Source of the DNA: Dyadobacter chenwenxiniae
Lineage (GTDB): Bacteria > Bacteroidota > Bacteroidia > Cytophagales > Spirosomataceae
Length of the DNA stretch: 64,000 bases
Reading direction: 5' to 3'
Assembly (NCBI RefSeq): GCF_022869785.1
Contig: NZ_CP094997.1
Coordinates: forward strand, 5,208,001-5,272,000
Shown: piece after piece, positions 35,025 through 44,206 of the stretch
Position numbering within the stretch: position 1 is the first letter of the stretch
Layout of the letters: every line of letters begins with the position of its first letter
Position numbers and translations under genes: made by a program
Notes under the pieces: model-generated
The model's database searches: none
The model's input: only the letters and a program-made list of their open reading frames with translations
Told to the model about the DNA's origin: nothing

Positions 35025-36182
35025 ATGAAAAAACTGAATATTGGCATCGTAGGTTATAAGTTCATGGGCCGTGCGCACAGCAACGCCTGGAAAAAAGCAC
35101 CGCAATTTTTTGATATGCCAGCCATGCCTGCCTTAAAAGCAGCATGCGGCAGACATGAAAGTTCATTAAAAGAATTTGCAGATAAATGGGGCTGGGAGGA
35201 AACGGAAACGGACTGGAAAAAGCTCGTTGCCAGGCCTGACATCGACATTATAGACGTCGCGTTGCCTCAGCAGTTACATTACGAGGTAGCACTCGCAGCC
35301 GCAAAGGAAGGCAAGCATATTTTCTGCGAAAAACCGCTTTCCATGAACAGCAAACAGGCTGAGGAAATGTTGAAAGCGTGCGAGGATAACAAAGTGAAGC
35401 ATTATCTGAACCACAATTACAGGAGGACGCCTGCTGTTTCTTTCGCAAAAAAAATGATCGAAGATGATAAGATCGGGCGTATTTTTCATTGGCGCTGCGC
35501 TTATCAGCAAGACTGGATCATCGACCCGAATTTCCCGTTAACCTGGCAGCTGCAAAAAGAATATGCCCAGGCCGGCCCCCAATGGGACCTCAATTCCCAT
35601 GCTGTTGATCTGGCACATTATCTTGTGGGCGACATAGCGAGCGTGTCTTCCTTAACCACGAATTTTATCAAAACACGCCCAGTGGTGGAAGGCGGCGGAA
35701 CAACCGGCAATCTCACGGCTGGCGAAGTCGGGACTGAAATGGGTGATGTGACTGTTGAAGACGCCGCGCTCATGATGGTGATGTTTCAGAATGGGGCGAT
35801 TGGCTCATTTGAAGCTACGCGTTTCGCGGCCGGACGGAAAAACAGACTGTCTTTTGAGATTTACGGAAGCAAAGGCAGCCTTTGTTTTGACCTGGAAAGA
35901 ATGAATGAGCTGCAATATTTTTCGAGGGAAGATGAAAGCGGGCAGCAAGGCTTCCGGACCATTTTGACAACCGAGGCTGCGCATCCATATGCAGGAAACT
36001 GGTGGCCCGCAGGACACATTATTGGTTATGAACATTCGTTTGTGCACGCAGTTGTGGATTTCGTGACCGCCATTGAAAACGATACGCAGATCAAACCTGA
36101 CTTTTCAGATGGTTTAAAGATCATTAAGGTCTTGGAAGCCGGCCTGGAATCAGCCGCATCCAAACGCCAGGTTGATTTATAA
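35025..36182 (+). CDS. Gfo/Idh/MocA family oxidoreductase
   Basis: This is a 385-residue cytoplasmic sugar-type dehydrogenase without a signal peptide. The Rossmann opening is MKKLNIGIVGYKFMGRAHSN; the family motif EKP is in HIFCEKPLSMNSKQAEEMLK (about residues 98-117). The catalytic-domain stretch AGPQWDLNSHAVDLAHYLVG (about 190) carries the conserved His. The family oxidises or epimerises sugars and inositols. It is divergent from the bi-domain oxidoreductase, sharing a 115-base intergenic region, so it may belong to the same glycan system or to a separate sugar-degradation step. Confidence 0.92.
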   Translation: MKKLNIGIVGYKFMGRAHSNAWKKAPQFFDMPAMPALKAACGRHESSLKEFADKWGWEETETDWKKLVARPDIDIIDVALPQQLHYEVALAAAKEGKHIFCEKPLSMNSKQAEEMLKACEDNKVKHYLNHNYRRTPAVSFAKKMIEDDKIGRIFHWRCAYQQDWIIDPNFPLTWQLQKEYAQAGPQWDLNSHAVDLAHYLVGDIASVSSLTTNFIKTRPVVEGGGTTGNLTAGEVGTEMGDVTVEDAALMMVMFQNGAIGSFEATRFAAGRKNRLSFEIYGSKGSLCFDLERMNELQYFSREDESGQQGFRTILTTEAAHPYAGNWWPAGHIIGYEHSFVHAVVDFVTAIENDTQIKPDFSDGLKIIKVLEAGLESAASKRQVDL

Positions 36183-36633
36183 AGAACATTTAAGGCCACC
36201 TTTAACAATTTAAAATACGACTACGTATATATCTTATCGTTCGTTAAAGGTGGCTTTGAAACTTTGCTTGTTGACATAATAAGCTTTTCGTCACCCGTTT
36301 ATTCATTTATCCTACCGTTTAATAATTGGCTTGCCCAGACTTCGCCTGAAAAACGATCTTCGTGCGCTCACCTGATACACAACTCAACTAACGGAAACAT
36401 CCCCTGCACTGCAATTGCAGCATAAATGGAAGAATGATCGGATTTGCTTCGATTATTATCAATTATTCCTACTCAGCTAGCCTTAAATCGCTGACAACTA
36501 ACGCACAAGTATAAAGCGTTTACTTGATACTTAACTATTTGAGGGAGAATGACATTCTATGATCATCAAGGTCTGAATCAAGTATAATATGACATTTAGA
36601 TTAAACCATTTAGAATAAAACACTTTTCGCACT
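36183..36633. other. 451-base intergenic region
   Basis: There is no convincing gene. Just after the oxidoreductase, GCCACCTTTAAC (36195-36206) and GTTAAAGGTGGC (36243-36254) are perfect 12-base inverted arms around a 36-base loop, possibly a transcription end signal, though without a clear T run. The rest is AT-rich and presumably carries the promoter of the following T9SS cargo genes, which I could not define. Confidence 0.5.
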
Positions 36634-38562
36634 ATGAAAACAATACTACAAATACTGGGACTGCTTTTCGCAAATTTGACTGGATTTGCACAATGGAGTA
36701 CGGATCCTACACAAGGCAATCTAATCCGCCAGGGATCAAACACGATAGAGGACTTTACCCTTCACACAGATAATAATGGCGGAACGTTCCTGGTCTGGGA
36801 GGATTGGCGAACATTCGGGCCTAATATCTACGTACAACGCATCACTGCCGAAGGGTTGCCTAAATGGGACGAAAATGAAGGTCACATCGTTCGTCCGATG
36901 CAGGGGAATGAAGAAATGATTGCATCTATCGCTGACATTGGATCGACAAGTGATGGAAACGGAAATGCCATCATCGCATGGTCAGACGACCGAGATGGTT
37001 CCCAAGTCTATGTCCAGAAGATTAATGGCACCGGTGAAGTGCAGTGGCAAACCGGTGGACAAAGCATTTGTACCAACTGCGCTTCTGCTAATAGAGTAAG
37101 GATCATAAGTGACGGGAGTGGCGGAGCTATCATTGCATGGAATGGCGAAAAAGCTTTCGGTGAAGCTAATGAAGTTTATATTCAACGGATCAATGAAAAC
37201 GGTGTAAGCCAGTGGCAAAGCAATGGCATTAAAGTCACGCAGAGTGAAGAGTATGGTAATGATTTTTTAAATATTGTTAGCGATGAAAATGGCGGTGCAA
37301 TAATAACATGGGAACAAAACCTAGATGTGCCCTATATGTCAGGTCCCGGTCCAATGCTCGCACAACGTTTTGATCAGAATGGCAATGCACTTTGGAACGC
37401 TGATGGGGTTGTTATGGGCATTATTACTCCTGGCATACAACAACAACCCAGTTCTGTTACGGATGGCAATGGTGGAATAATAACAGTTTGGTATGACGTT
37501 CGTAATGCTTCCGGAAATTTGTATGCACAGAGAATTAATTCGGATGGACAACTTCAATGGACTCTTGGAGGACTGCCTGTATGTACTGCAAATGAGAATC
37601 AGATTTATCCTCTTATTGTCACCGATACGCAGGGAGGGGCAATCATCGCCTGGCAGGATCAAAGAAACGGCACTTCCAACAATGACATTTACGCTCAACG
37701 GATAAATGCGAGCGGCCAAGCTCAATGGACAGCCGACGGAATACCAGTGTGTGCGCAATCTTCTGATCAACTCAGTCCACACATGACTCCTGATGGTGAG
37801 GGTGGGGCTGTCATCTGTTGGAATGACTCTCGAAATGCTTCGGCTGTTTATAACAACTTAGACGTATATGCGCAGCGTCTGAACAGCTCAGGAGCTTTAA
37901 TGTGGGAAAGTAATGGCGCCCCGGTTAGCATTGGAGAGGAAAGACAGGTGAGTGTTGCGATCACCACTGATGATAATGGAGGCTTTGTTATTATCTGGCT
38001 TAGGGATGCCAGTATATTCGCATCTCGCCTTAGCAAAGATGGCTTGCTTCCTGTTACACTCATTTCCTTTAATGTTCATAAAGAAAATACCAATGCAGTT
38101 TTAACATGGACAACCAGTCAGGAAACCAATAACAAGGGTTTTGAAATCGAACGCAGTGCCGATGGAAAGCATTTTGAAAAGATTGGGTTTATCAACCCAT
38201 ATAGCAGTGGCTCAGATACAACGCAAAACTATCAGTTTTTGGACACAAGCCCCCTGGCAGGCTCAAACTACTACCGCCTGAAACAGCTCGATCACGACGG
38301 AAAGTTTGCTTACAGCAAGATGGTTCATGTTAACCATCTCAGGACTTTCCAGATATCCGTCTATCCAAATCCTACGATTGGTGATCTTTTCGTTGAAACA
38401 GAGCACGTTAGTGGACGCCTACAAGTCATAGATATGCTTGGTCGCACTGTTCTTGACAAGCGCGTAGTTAAGCCCAGGACACATATTAATGTTAAGGATT
38501 TATCACCTGGAATGTATATCATCAAGGGAGGTGCTTTAAGTCAGGTTTTTGTGAAGCAATAG
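36634..38562 (+). CDS. T9SS-sorted repeat protein, paralogue 1 of 3
   Basis: The 642-residue secreted protein has a signal peptide (MKTILQILGLLFANLTGFA before QWSTDP). Eight repeats of about 50-60 residues follow, built on DxNGGxxIxWxDxR...IYAQRINxxGxxQW, for example DGNGGIITVWYDVRNASGNL, and they look like blades of a beta-propeller. Next come a fibronectin-III-like domain (LPVTLISFNVHKENTNAVLT; GFEIERSADGKHFEKIG) and a type A T9SS sorting tail (YPNPTIGDLFVE near 577, LSPGMYIIKGG near the end). The type IX system would export it to the surface and remove the tail. The ligand is unknown. Two paralogues follow directly. Confidence 0.9.
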   Translation: MKTILQILGLLFANLTGFAQWSTDPTQGNLIRQGSNTIEDFTLHTDNNGGTFLVWEDWRTFGPNIYVQRITAEGLPKWDENEGHIVRPMQGNEEMIASIADIGSTSDGNGNAIIAWSDDRDGSQVYVQKINGTGEVQWQTGGQSICTNCASANRVRIISDGSGGAIIAWNGEKAFGEANEVYIQRINENGVSQWQSNGIKVTQSEEYGNDFLNIVSDENGGAIITWEQNLDVPYMSGPGPMLAQRFDQNGNALWNADGVVMGIITPGIQQQPSSVTDGNGGIITVWYDVRNASGNLYAQRINSDGQLQWTLGGLPVCTANENQIYPLIVTDTQGGAIIAWQDQRNGTSNNDIYAQRINASGQAQWTADGIPVCAQSSDQLSPHMTPDGEGGAVICWNDSRNASAVYNNLDVYAQRLNSSGALMWESNGAPVSIGEERQVSVAITTDDNGGFVIIWLRDASIFASRLSKDGLLPVTLISFNVHKENTNAVLTWTTSQETNNKGFEIERSADGKHFEKIGFINPYSSGSDTTQNYQFLDTSPLAGSNYYRLKQLDHDGKFAYSKMVHVNHLRTFQISVYPNPTIGDLFVETEHVSGRLQVIDMLGRTVLDKRVVKPRTHINVKDLSPGMYIIKGGALSQVFVKQ

Positions 38563-38598
38563 GTGTCATAGGTTTGCTAATCAAGCTATTAATTCGAT

Positions 38599-40500
38599 AT
38601 GAAACATTTATTCACTCTATTTTCTCTCCTTGTATTTCCGTGTTATGCCTTCGCGCAATGGAGTGACAACCCGTCAATTAACACAAGGATTTGCGATTCT
38701 GAAGCCTTCCAAGATGATCAGGAGCTTGCTACTGACAATGCAGGTGGAACATTTATAGCATGGAAAGATTTACGTTCGGGAGCTCTCCATCTATATGCTC
38801 AACACATTGATTCGGAAGGATTTAAGAAATGGCCAGGTGAAGGTGTGCCAATAGCCACTGCGACGGAAAGCGATGAATATTTGCTGGATTTTAAGCTTGT
38901 TGCGGATGGAGATGGTGGTGTTATCATCGCTTGGGCAGACGCACGAAATGAAGCTCCTTATGAATTCAATGCTGATATTTATGCACAAAGAATAAATGCT
39001 AATGGTGAGGTTCAATGGACTTTCAATGGGGAAACTGTATGTGATGCTTCAGGTCTTCAATTCAGCATAGATGTAATGGAAGATGGTTCCGGCGGCATAT
39101 TCATTGTATGGGAGGATAACCGCGACGTTAACCCAAATATTTACGCACAACACATCAATCATTCCGGCAAGGCTGAATGGACAGCTAATGGTATGCCTGT
39201 TAGTAAAGACAATGTAAATCCGAATATCCGTCCGCAATTGGTTGCCGATGGGAATGAGGGGGTAATGGTATTTTGGCATCAAACTACATCGCCCTACGAC
39301 CGCTATTTTAAAGCCCAACGTCTTAGCAAAACGGGCGCGCAGCAATGGTCAGATGGCGGACTTCAGGTTATCACGCTTGGCTACGCTGACCCCTTTATAA
39401 AGCCAGAAATTATAGCTGACGGTGAAGGCGGAGCAATTGTTTCTTGGTATGAACACCTTGGAGATAGTCACCAAATCCTCGCCCAGCGCATCAATTCAAC
39501 TGGTTTAGCAATGTGGCCAGGCAGAGCCATTGATATATGTAAAAATATTCTCGGACGCGCGATTCCGGAGATGGTGACTGATAATAATGGAGGTGCAATA
39601 GTTATTTGGGGACATGGGCCAACTTTGCAACCCAATGCTATCCACGGCCAGCGAGTAAACGCTGCTGGTCAATTGCTATGGCCAACAACAGGATTACCTG
39701 TTATAAATAGAAATACCAAGGTATATGACTATCAACTTGTAACTGACGGAGCAGACGGGGCTATTATTGCATGGACAGATGCGACAACCGATATCCGTGC
39801 ACAGCGAATTACTGGCGCGGGTGTTCTTCAATGGCACATTAAGGGTGCCGCAATTTGCAATGCAGATAACAATCAAGGTAGAATCAGAATGGTTAGCAAT
39901 GGAAATCACGAGGCTCTTATCTTCTGGGTTGATCTCAGGACCGAACCACCCAAAATATACGGCAACATTACAAACAATGAGATTCTTTTGCCAGTGACAC
40001 TAGTTGCGTTTGATGCTGTTGCAGAGCAAAGCCAAATTCAGTTGCTATGGACGACGGCCACGGAAATAAATAATGACCATTTCAAAATTGAAAGAAGCAA
40101 GGACGGCCGAAAATTTGAAAAAATCGGTGAAGTTGCAGCTTCGTCTGATTTGACTGCCCAAAAACACTATCAATATACTGACCGCGCCCCACTCTCAGGA
40201 ATCAATTACTATCGCCTCAAACAACTGGATCATGACGGAAAATTTGCTTATAGCAAAATGGTGCGCCTAGATTTTAAAAACGGCAGTAAATTCCTCGTGT
40301 TCCCTAATCCTGCCTCTAAGGCAATTTATGTCGAAACTCCGTATGAAAATGGAAACATACAAGTCACTGATATGATCGGGCGTGCAGTATTTAACACACC
40401 TCCAACCGGTACTCGGACCTACGTCGACATCGCAAATTTACCTGTCGGCATGTATGTCGTTAAAACTATTTCTTGGAATCAAATCTTTATGAAACATTAA
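38599..40500 (+). CDS. T9SS-sorted repeat protein, paralogue 2 of 3
   Basis: The 633-residue protein has the same plan as its upstream neighbour: signal peptide MKHLFTLFSLLVFPCYAFA, mature QWSDNPSINT, and eight propeller-like repeats such as DGDGGVIIAWADARNEAPYE and DGSGGIFIVWEDNRDVNPNI. A fibronectin-like domain has FKIERSKDGRKFEKIGEVAA and NYYRLKQLDHDGKFAYSKM, and a sorting tail runs from VFPNPASKAIYVE to LPVGMYVVKT. The linker and tail are much closer among the three genes than the blades are. It starts 36 bases after paralogue 1 and ends 10 bases before paralogue 3, so all three are probably one transcript. Confidence 0.9.
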   Translation: MKHLFTLFSLLVFPCYAFAQWSDNPSINTRICDSEAFQDDQELATDNAGGTFIAWKDLRSGALHLYAQHIDSEGFKKWPGEGVPIATATESDEYLLDFKLVADGDGGVIIAWADARNEAPYEFNADIYAQRINANGEVQWTFNGETVCDASGLQFSIDVMEDGSGGIFIVWEDNRDVNPNIYAQHINHSGKAEWTANGMPVSKDNVNPNIRPQLVADGNEGVMVFWHQTTSPYDRYFKAQRLSKTGAQQWSDGGLQVITLGYADPFIKPEIIADGEGGAIVSWYEHLGDSHQILAQRINSTGLAMWPGRAIDICKNILGRAIPEMVTDNNGGAIVIWGHGPTLQPNAIHGQRVNAAGQLLWPTTGLPVINRNTKVYDYQLVTDGADGAIIAWTDATTDIRAQRITGAGVLQWHIKGAAICNADNNQGRIRMVSNGNHEALIFWVDLRTEPPKIYGNITNNEILLPVTLVAFDAVAEQSQIQLLWTTATEINNDHFKIERSKDGRKFEKIGEVAASSDLTAQKHYQYTDRAPLSGINYYRLKQLDHDGKFAYSKMVRLDFKNGSKFLVFPNPASKAIYVETPYENGNIQVTDMIGRAVFNTPPTGTRTYVDIANLPVGMYVVKTISWNQIFMKH

Positions 40501-40510
40501 CTAATAGAGT

Positions 40511-42424
40511 ATGAAACACTTATTCACACTGGCATATCTGGTATTTTTCTCATTTTCTGTCTTCGCTCAATGGAGCATCGATCCTTCGGTTAATACACAG
40601 GTGTGTGATGTTGATAGTCGTCAATATGACCAGGCACTCATCAGTGATAACGCGGGCGGAGTAATCGTATTTTGGAAGGATTTGCGAAATCAGGCTCCTC
40701 ATTTGTACGCTCAGCATATAGATGCCCAGGGAAACAAGAAATGGGCCGAAGGCGGGGTGCCGATTTTTACTAAACCAACGATCACTTCACATTCCATTCG
40801 GAGCATTAAACCGGTGCATGATGGCGAAGGGGGCATCATTATCGTTTGGGCAGACGAACGGAATTGGGATCAAGCTATTGGATATCAAGCTAATATATAT
40901 GCACAACGAATCAATGCAGCCGGGGAGATACAATGGGAAACAGATGGTAATGTTATTTGTGATGCCCCAGGCCTTCAGCAGAATTACAATGTAATTGAAG
41001 ACGGCAATGGAGGAGCATTCATTGTTTGGGATGATCAGCGCAGCGTGCAAACAGGTATTTACGCACAACATATAGACCACAATGGTGTAACTCAGTGGTT
41101 AATGAACGGACAGCCGATCAGTAAAGACGAAAATACTTCCAATACATTACCTGTGCTGGTTAACGACGAAAACGGAGGAGCCTTAATATTCTGGCAGCAA
41201 ATGTTTGATAATGGTAATAGATTCTATAAAGTCCAAAGTCTTTCCGCCTCTGGTACACCTCAATTACAAGATGGCGGACTGAAAGTTGTTACTCTTGCCA
41301 ACAATGATTATTATATAAGTCCGGAAATAGTAAGTGACGGCGCCGGCGGAGCAATTTTATCCTGGTATGAATCTACTGTGGACAAAAAACAAAAGATCGT
41401 TGCACAGCGCATTACTTCATCCGGACTACCGGTTTGGGCTGGAAATACTATCAGTGTTTATGATGGACCGAAAAAACGTCCAATACCTAAAATGATTAGT
41501 GATAACAATGGTGGTGCCGTTCTAATCTGGCAACATGTTTCTGCCGAAGATGGCAAAACGCTTTGGGGACAACGAATTAATAGCTCAGGCCAGCGGCTAT
41601 GGCCCGTTAACGGATTACCTCTGATGCAATCCGCTGGAGGATTTCATCGCTATCAGCTTACAACCGACGGAAAAGATGGCGCTATCATTGCATCGGCAAT
41701 TAACTCAACCGCTGATATTCTCGCGCAAAAAGTGACAGGCTCCGGCTTAGTTCAGTGGCACCCAAAAGGTGCAATTATCTCTAATGCTCCCAGTCATCAA
41801 CAACTGGCAACACTGGTAAGTAATGGTAGTGGGGAAGCTCTTATATTTTGGGAAGATTACCGTTCCGGTGACCCGAGAATTTACGGCACTATCACGGATA
41901 ATGAGATTCTTCTACCAGTGACTCTTAGCTCATTTAACGCTGTAATGCAAGAAAATCACACAGTCCTATCATGGACGACATCATATGAAGCCAACAACAA
42001 AGGATTTGACGTTGAAAGAAGTGCAGATGGCAAGAAATTCAGTAAAATCGGACATGTCGCAGCCATGGATGATGCAGCTTCACTCAAAAACTACCATTAT
42101 GTCGACGCAACTCCATTTTCCGGCATCAATTATTACCGCCTGAAGCAATTGGATCATGACGGGAAATTTGCCTACAGTAAAATGGCCGCAGTAGAATCCG
42201 CCATTCAAGAAGATTTCAGCATTTACCCTAATCCGTCCAGCGATATAGTGAATATCAAATCGTCAAAATTTTTGGGAAAAGTCGAAGTTGTAAATATGAT
42301 TGGTGTCACTTTAATGACGGTTTCAAATTCCGGTAATCATTTACCTGTTGACGTCAGCTCCCTGCAGCCCGGCTTGTATGTTATGAAAGTAGGTGTGACG
42401 AGTAAGATATTTGTAAAGAATTGA
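40511..42424 (+). CDS. T9SS-sorted repeat protein, paralogue 3 of 3
   Basis: The 637-residue protein has signal peptide MKHLFTLAYLVFFSFSVFA and mature QWSIDPSVNTQ, closely matching paralogue 2. Repeats include DGEGGIIIVWADERNWDQAI and DGNGGAFIVWDDQRSVQTGI. Some blades have lost consensus residues, for example DGKDGAIIASAINSTADILA, where the usual WxDxR is gone. The fibronectin-like domain and the sorting tail (YPNPSSDIVNIKS; LQPGLYVMKVG) are intact. Its stop lies within a diverged tRNA-Val copy, so the 3' end of the gene borders the tRNA repeat zone. Confidence 0.9.
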   Translation: MKHLFTLAYLVFFSFSVFAQWSIDPSVNTQVCDVDSRQYDQALISDNAGGVIVFWKDLRNQAPHLYAQHIDAQGNKKWAEGGVPIFTKPTITSHSIRSIKPVHDGEGGIIIVWADERNWDQAIGYQANIYAQRINAAGEIQWETDGNVICDAPGLQQNYNVIEDGNGGAFIVWDDQRSVQTGIYAQHIDHNGVTQWLMNGQPISKDENTSNTLPVLVNDENGGALIFWQQMFDNGNRFYKVQSLSASGTPQLQDGGLKVVTLANNDYYISPEIVSDGAGGAILSWYESTVDKKQKIVAQRITSSGLPVWAGNTISVYDGPKKRPIPKMISDNNGGAVLIWQHVSAEDGKTLWGQRINSSGQRLWPVNGLPLMQSAGGFHRYQLTTDGKDGAIIASAINSTADILAQKVTGSGLVQWHPKGAIISNAPSHQQLATLVSNGSGEALIFWEDYRSGDPRIYGTITDNEILLPVTLSSFNAVMQENHTVLSWTTSYEANNKGFDVERSADGKKFSKIGHVAAMDDAASLKNYHYVDATPFSGINYYRLKQLDHDGKFAYSKMAAVESAIQEDFSIYPNPSSDIVNIKSSKFLGKVEVVNMIGVTLMTVSNSGNHLPVDVSSLQPGLYVMKVGVTSKIFVKN

Positions 42425-42459
42425 ATCGTAGCCGACCCTCTACTTGTAAACCTGATGCT
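42423..42459 (-). pseudogene. Diverged tRNA-Val fragment (outermost copy)
   Basis: Read on the minus strand, AGCATCAGGTTTACAAGTAG and the following AGGGTCGG match the D-stem end through the anticodon arm and variable loop of the intact tRNA-Val, with several substitutions; both acceptor halves are missing. It lies against the stop codon of T9SS paralogue 3. Confidence 0.65.
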
Positions 42460-42465
42460 ATATAA

Positions 42466-42501
42466 AAAAGAGAGCACCGATTTCTCAATGCTCTTTTTTT
42501 G
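42466..42501 (-). terminator. Duplicated tRNA terminator (outer copy)
   Basis: AGAGCA and TGCTCT arms flanked by A and T runs repeat the terminator behind the intact tRNA-Val; the intervening bases CCGATTTCTCAA are identical in both copies. Confidence 0.75.
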
Positions 42502-42572
42502 TGGGAGTTGAGGGATTCGAACCGCGCGGCGGACCGTCCCCGACCCTCTGCTTGTAAGCGGACGCCGCGCGG
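42502..42572 (-). pseudogene. Broken tRNA-Val copy carrying a GC-rich inverted repeat
   Basis: The 3' part (T arm and acceptor, complement of TGGGAGTTGAGGGATTCGAA at 42502-42521) is identical to the intact tRNA-Val. The anticodon region CCCCGACCCTCTGCTTGTAA (42538-42557) is also kept. Between and around these lie foreign arms CCGCGCGGCG (42522-42531) and CGCCGCGCGG (42563-42572), exact reverse complements. The D arm and 5' acceptor strand are gone, so it cannot be a working tRNA. Confidence 0.75.
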
Positions 42573-42585
42573 GCAATTATAAATG

Positions 42586-42621
42586 AAAAAAGAGCACCGA
42601 TTTCTCAATGCTCTTTTTTTG
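42586..42621 (-). terminator. Terminator of tRNA-Val
   Basis: A 10-bp stem (AAAAAGAGCA with TGCTCTTTTT) with a 12-base loop directly follows the tRNA 3' end on the minus strand. Confidence 0.85.
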
Positions 42622-42696
42622 TGGGAGTTGAGGGATTCGAACCCCCGACCCTCTGCTTGTAAGGCAGATGCTCTGAACCAACTGAGCTAAACTCCC
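42622..42696 (-). tRNA. tRNA-Val (anticodon TAC)
   Basis: The 75-base gene folds into a full cloverleaf: acceptor GGGAGTT with AACTCCC plus discriminator A, D arm GCTC...GAGC, anticodon arm TCTGC-CTTACAA-GCAGA and T arm GGGGG-TTCGAAT-CCCTC with one weak pair. The anticodon TAC reads valine GUA codons. CCA is not encoded. It is the only intact member of a tandem group; two broken copies lie downstream on the same strand. Confidence 0.95.
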
Positions 42697-42718
42697 TTTT
42701 CCCCGTCGTTTGGGAGTG

Positions 42719-42726
42719 CAAATATG
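42719..42726 (-). promoter_or_regulatory. Putative promoter of tRNA-Val
   Basis: On the minus strand CATATTTG (one mismatch to TAnnTTTG) is followed by GCACTCCC. The same TTTGCACTCCC sequence follows the promoter of tRNA-Phe in this window. A TTG lies about 20 bases upstream. Confidence 0.5.
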
Positions 42727-42806
42727 TAGGACTAAATTCTTCTCTGCAACTTTTTTGATGAAAAAAAATTAAAAAAATTGCAATTCATTGAAGATCAAGG
42801 CACATT

Positions 42807-43535
42807 TTATTCAAAATTTAAATACAATGTCACCGTATGCGTGGTCAGTTTGCTGATCCCCACACCGGCCGAACTTTTCGATGGCCGGAAAACATTGCCT
42901 AACCCATGCGAAAATCGCAATTCGGGCGCAAATTTGAAAAATTCGAAGAACTGTTCATAACCAACACCATAATCAACCGAGAAATCACTCGATTTTGTGT
43001 CCAGCTGACCACCGCCCCTGCTCCTCTTCACATTGGTCTCCAAGCCTAACGTAAACCCTGCAAGCATGTACATACGCGAATTCACACGTCGTAATGACTT
43101 GTATTTCAATAATAATGGAATCTCAATCCACGTCGATTCACGCTTTTCGATCTTATCGGTGCCGTTTGGATAGCTAAACTTCACTTGGCGCTCGTAAAGA
43201 GAAACGGAAGGCGTAGTGCGGATATCAAAATGGTCCGTAAGAAATGCATTCACGATGAAGCCCATGCGGAATGCCGCATTGGTTGGAGATTGGATTACAA
43301 ATGCAGAGTCTTTGGAAACAAAATCGTTATTGTGCTTGATATTGAAGCGCGTGAAGGGCACGCCAAACAAAATACCATAATGAATCGGCTTGTCATCATA
43401 AAATTCCAGGTGACGACGCCTGTAACCGATGCCCTGCGATTTCACTTCCTGAGCCGCCATCAGCAGCACAAGAATGCCCAAAATTATTTTTGCCCTATGT
43501 AAATCGAACAAATCCCGAAGGTAAGTGTAATGCAT
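42807..43535 (-). CDS. porT: PorT-like outer-membrane protein of the type IX secretion system
   Basis: The 242-residue beta-barrel protein has a hydrophobic export signal (KIILGILVLLMAAQ, mature from about QGIGYRRRH) and alternating strands such as HYGILFGVPFTRFNIKHNND and LAGFTLGLETNVKR, ending in the aromatic strand THTVTLYLNFE. PorT/SprT is needed for T9SS export. The pairing with ubiE/menG is, as I recall, a recurring arrangement for porT in Bacteroidota and the main reason for the name. The start at 43535 overlaps the end of menG by 52 bases; a TTG about 27 bases further in is possible. Confidence 0.78.
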   Translation of the reverse strand: MHYTYLRDLFDLHRAKIILGILVLLMAAQEVKSQGIGYRRRHLEFYDDKPIHYGILFGVPFTRFNIKHNNDFVSKDSAFVIQSPTNAAFRMGFIVNAFLTDHFDIRTTPSVSLYERQVKFSYPNGTDKIEKRESTWIEIPLLLKYKSLRRVNSRMYMLAGFTLGLETNVKRSRGGGQLDTKSSDFSVDYGVGYEQFFEFFKFAPELRFSHGLGNVFRPSKSSAGVGISKLTTHTVTLYLNFE

Positions 43536-44206
43536 TTGGTATTGATAAAACCTGCTTTTTTATAAATTTCAAGAAAAGCTTCTCCGTCGGGAAACGCCTG
43601 AACAGACTCGGGCAGATAAGTGTAAGCCGAACTGTCCTTGGAAACGCTTCTTCCGATCAATGGCAATATGTATTTGAAATAAAAATTGTAAAACTGTTTA
43701 AATGGGAAGCTGCGCGGCTTTGAAAATTCTACAACCACACAAGTTCCGTTTGGCTTCATCACGCGGTTCATCTCGCTCAGTCCTGCCAGCAAATTCTGGA
43801 AATTGCGTACTCCAAACGAAACGATGATCGCATCGAAATAATTGCTCTCGAAAGACAAGTTTTCAGAATCGCCACTCTGTAAGGTAATAATGTCCTGCTT
43901 GCCCAGTTTTGCTATTTTTTCGCGGCCAACGGCGAGCATTCCTTCCGAAATATCAACGCCAATAATCTTTTCCGGCTTCAATGCAAGCGCTTCTATGGCA
44001 AAATCGCCTGTGCCCGTAGCAATGTCCAGGATCACTTTCGGCGCTTGCTTTTTGAGCAGCTTAATGGCCCTTTTCCGCCAGTAAATGTCCACGCCCGCGC
44101 TCAAAAGATGGTTCAGCAGATCGTATTTTGGTGAAATATTATCAAACATTTCAGCGACCTGCTCTCTTTTGCTGCCTTCTTTATCTTTATATGGAACTAC
44201 ACTCAT
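43484..44206 (-). CDS. ubiE: Demethylmenaquinone methyltransferase (UbiE/MenG)
   Basis: This SAM-dependent methyltransferase performs the last step of menaquinone synthesis. The 240-residue protein opens VAEMFDNISPKYDLLNHLLS, the UbiE signature. The SAM loop is VILDIATGTGDFAIEAL (about residues 60-76), followed by GVDISEGMLAVGREK, FDAIIVSFGVRNF (about 125-137) and MKPNGTCVVVEFSKPRSFPF. As Bacteroidota respire with menaquinone, the MenG role is the likely one, which fits the nuo genes in the same window. It is the upstream partner of porT. Confidence 0.95.
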   Translation of the reverse strand: MSVVPYKDKEGSKREQVAEMFDNISPKYDLLNHLLSAGVDIYWRKRAIKLLKKQAPKVILDIATGTGDFAIEALALKPEKIIGVDISEGMLAVGREKIAKLGKQDIITLQSGDSENLSFESNYFDAIIVSFGVRNFQNLLAGLSEMNRVMKPNGTCVVVEFSKPRSFPFKQFYNFYFKYILPLIGRSVSKDSSAYTYLPESVQAFPDGEAFLEIYKKAGFINTKCITLTFGICSIYIGQK

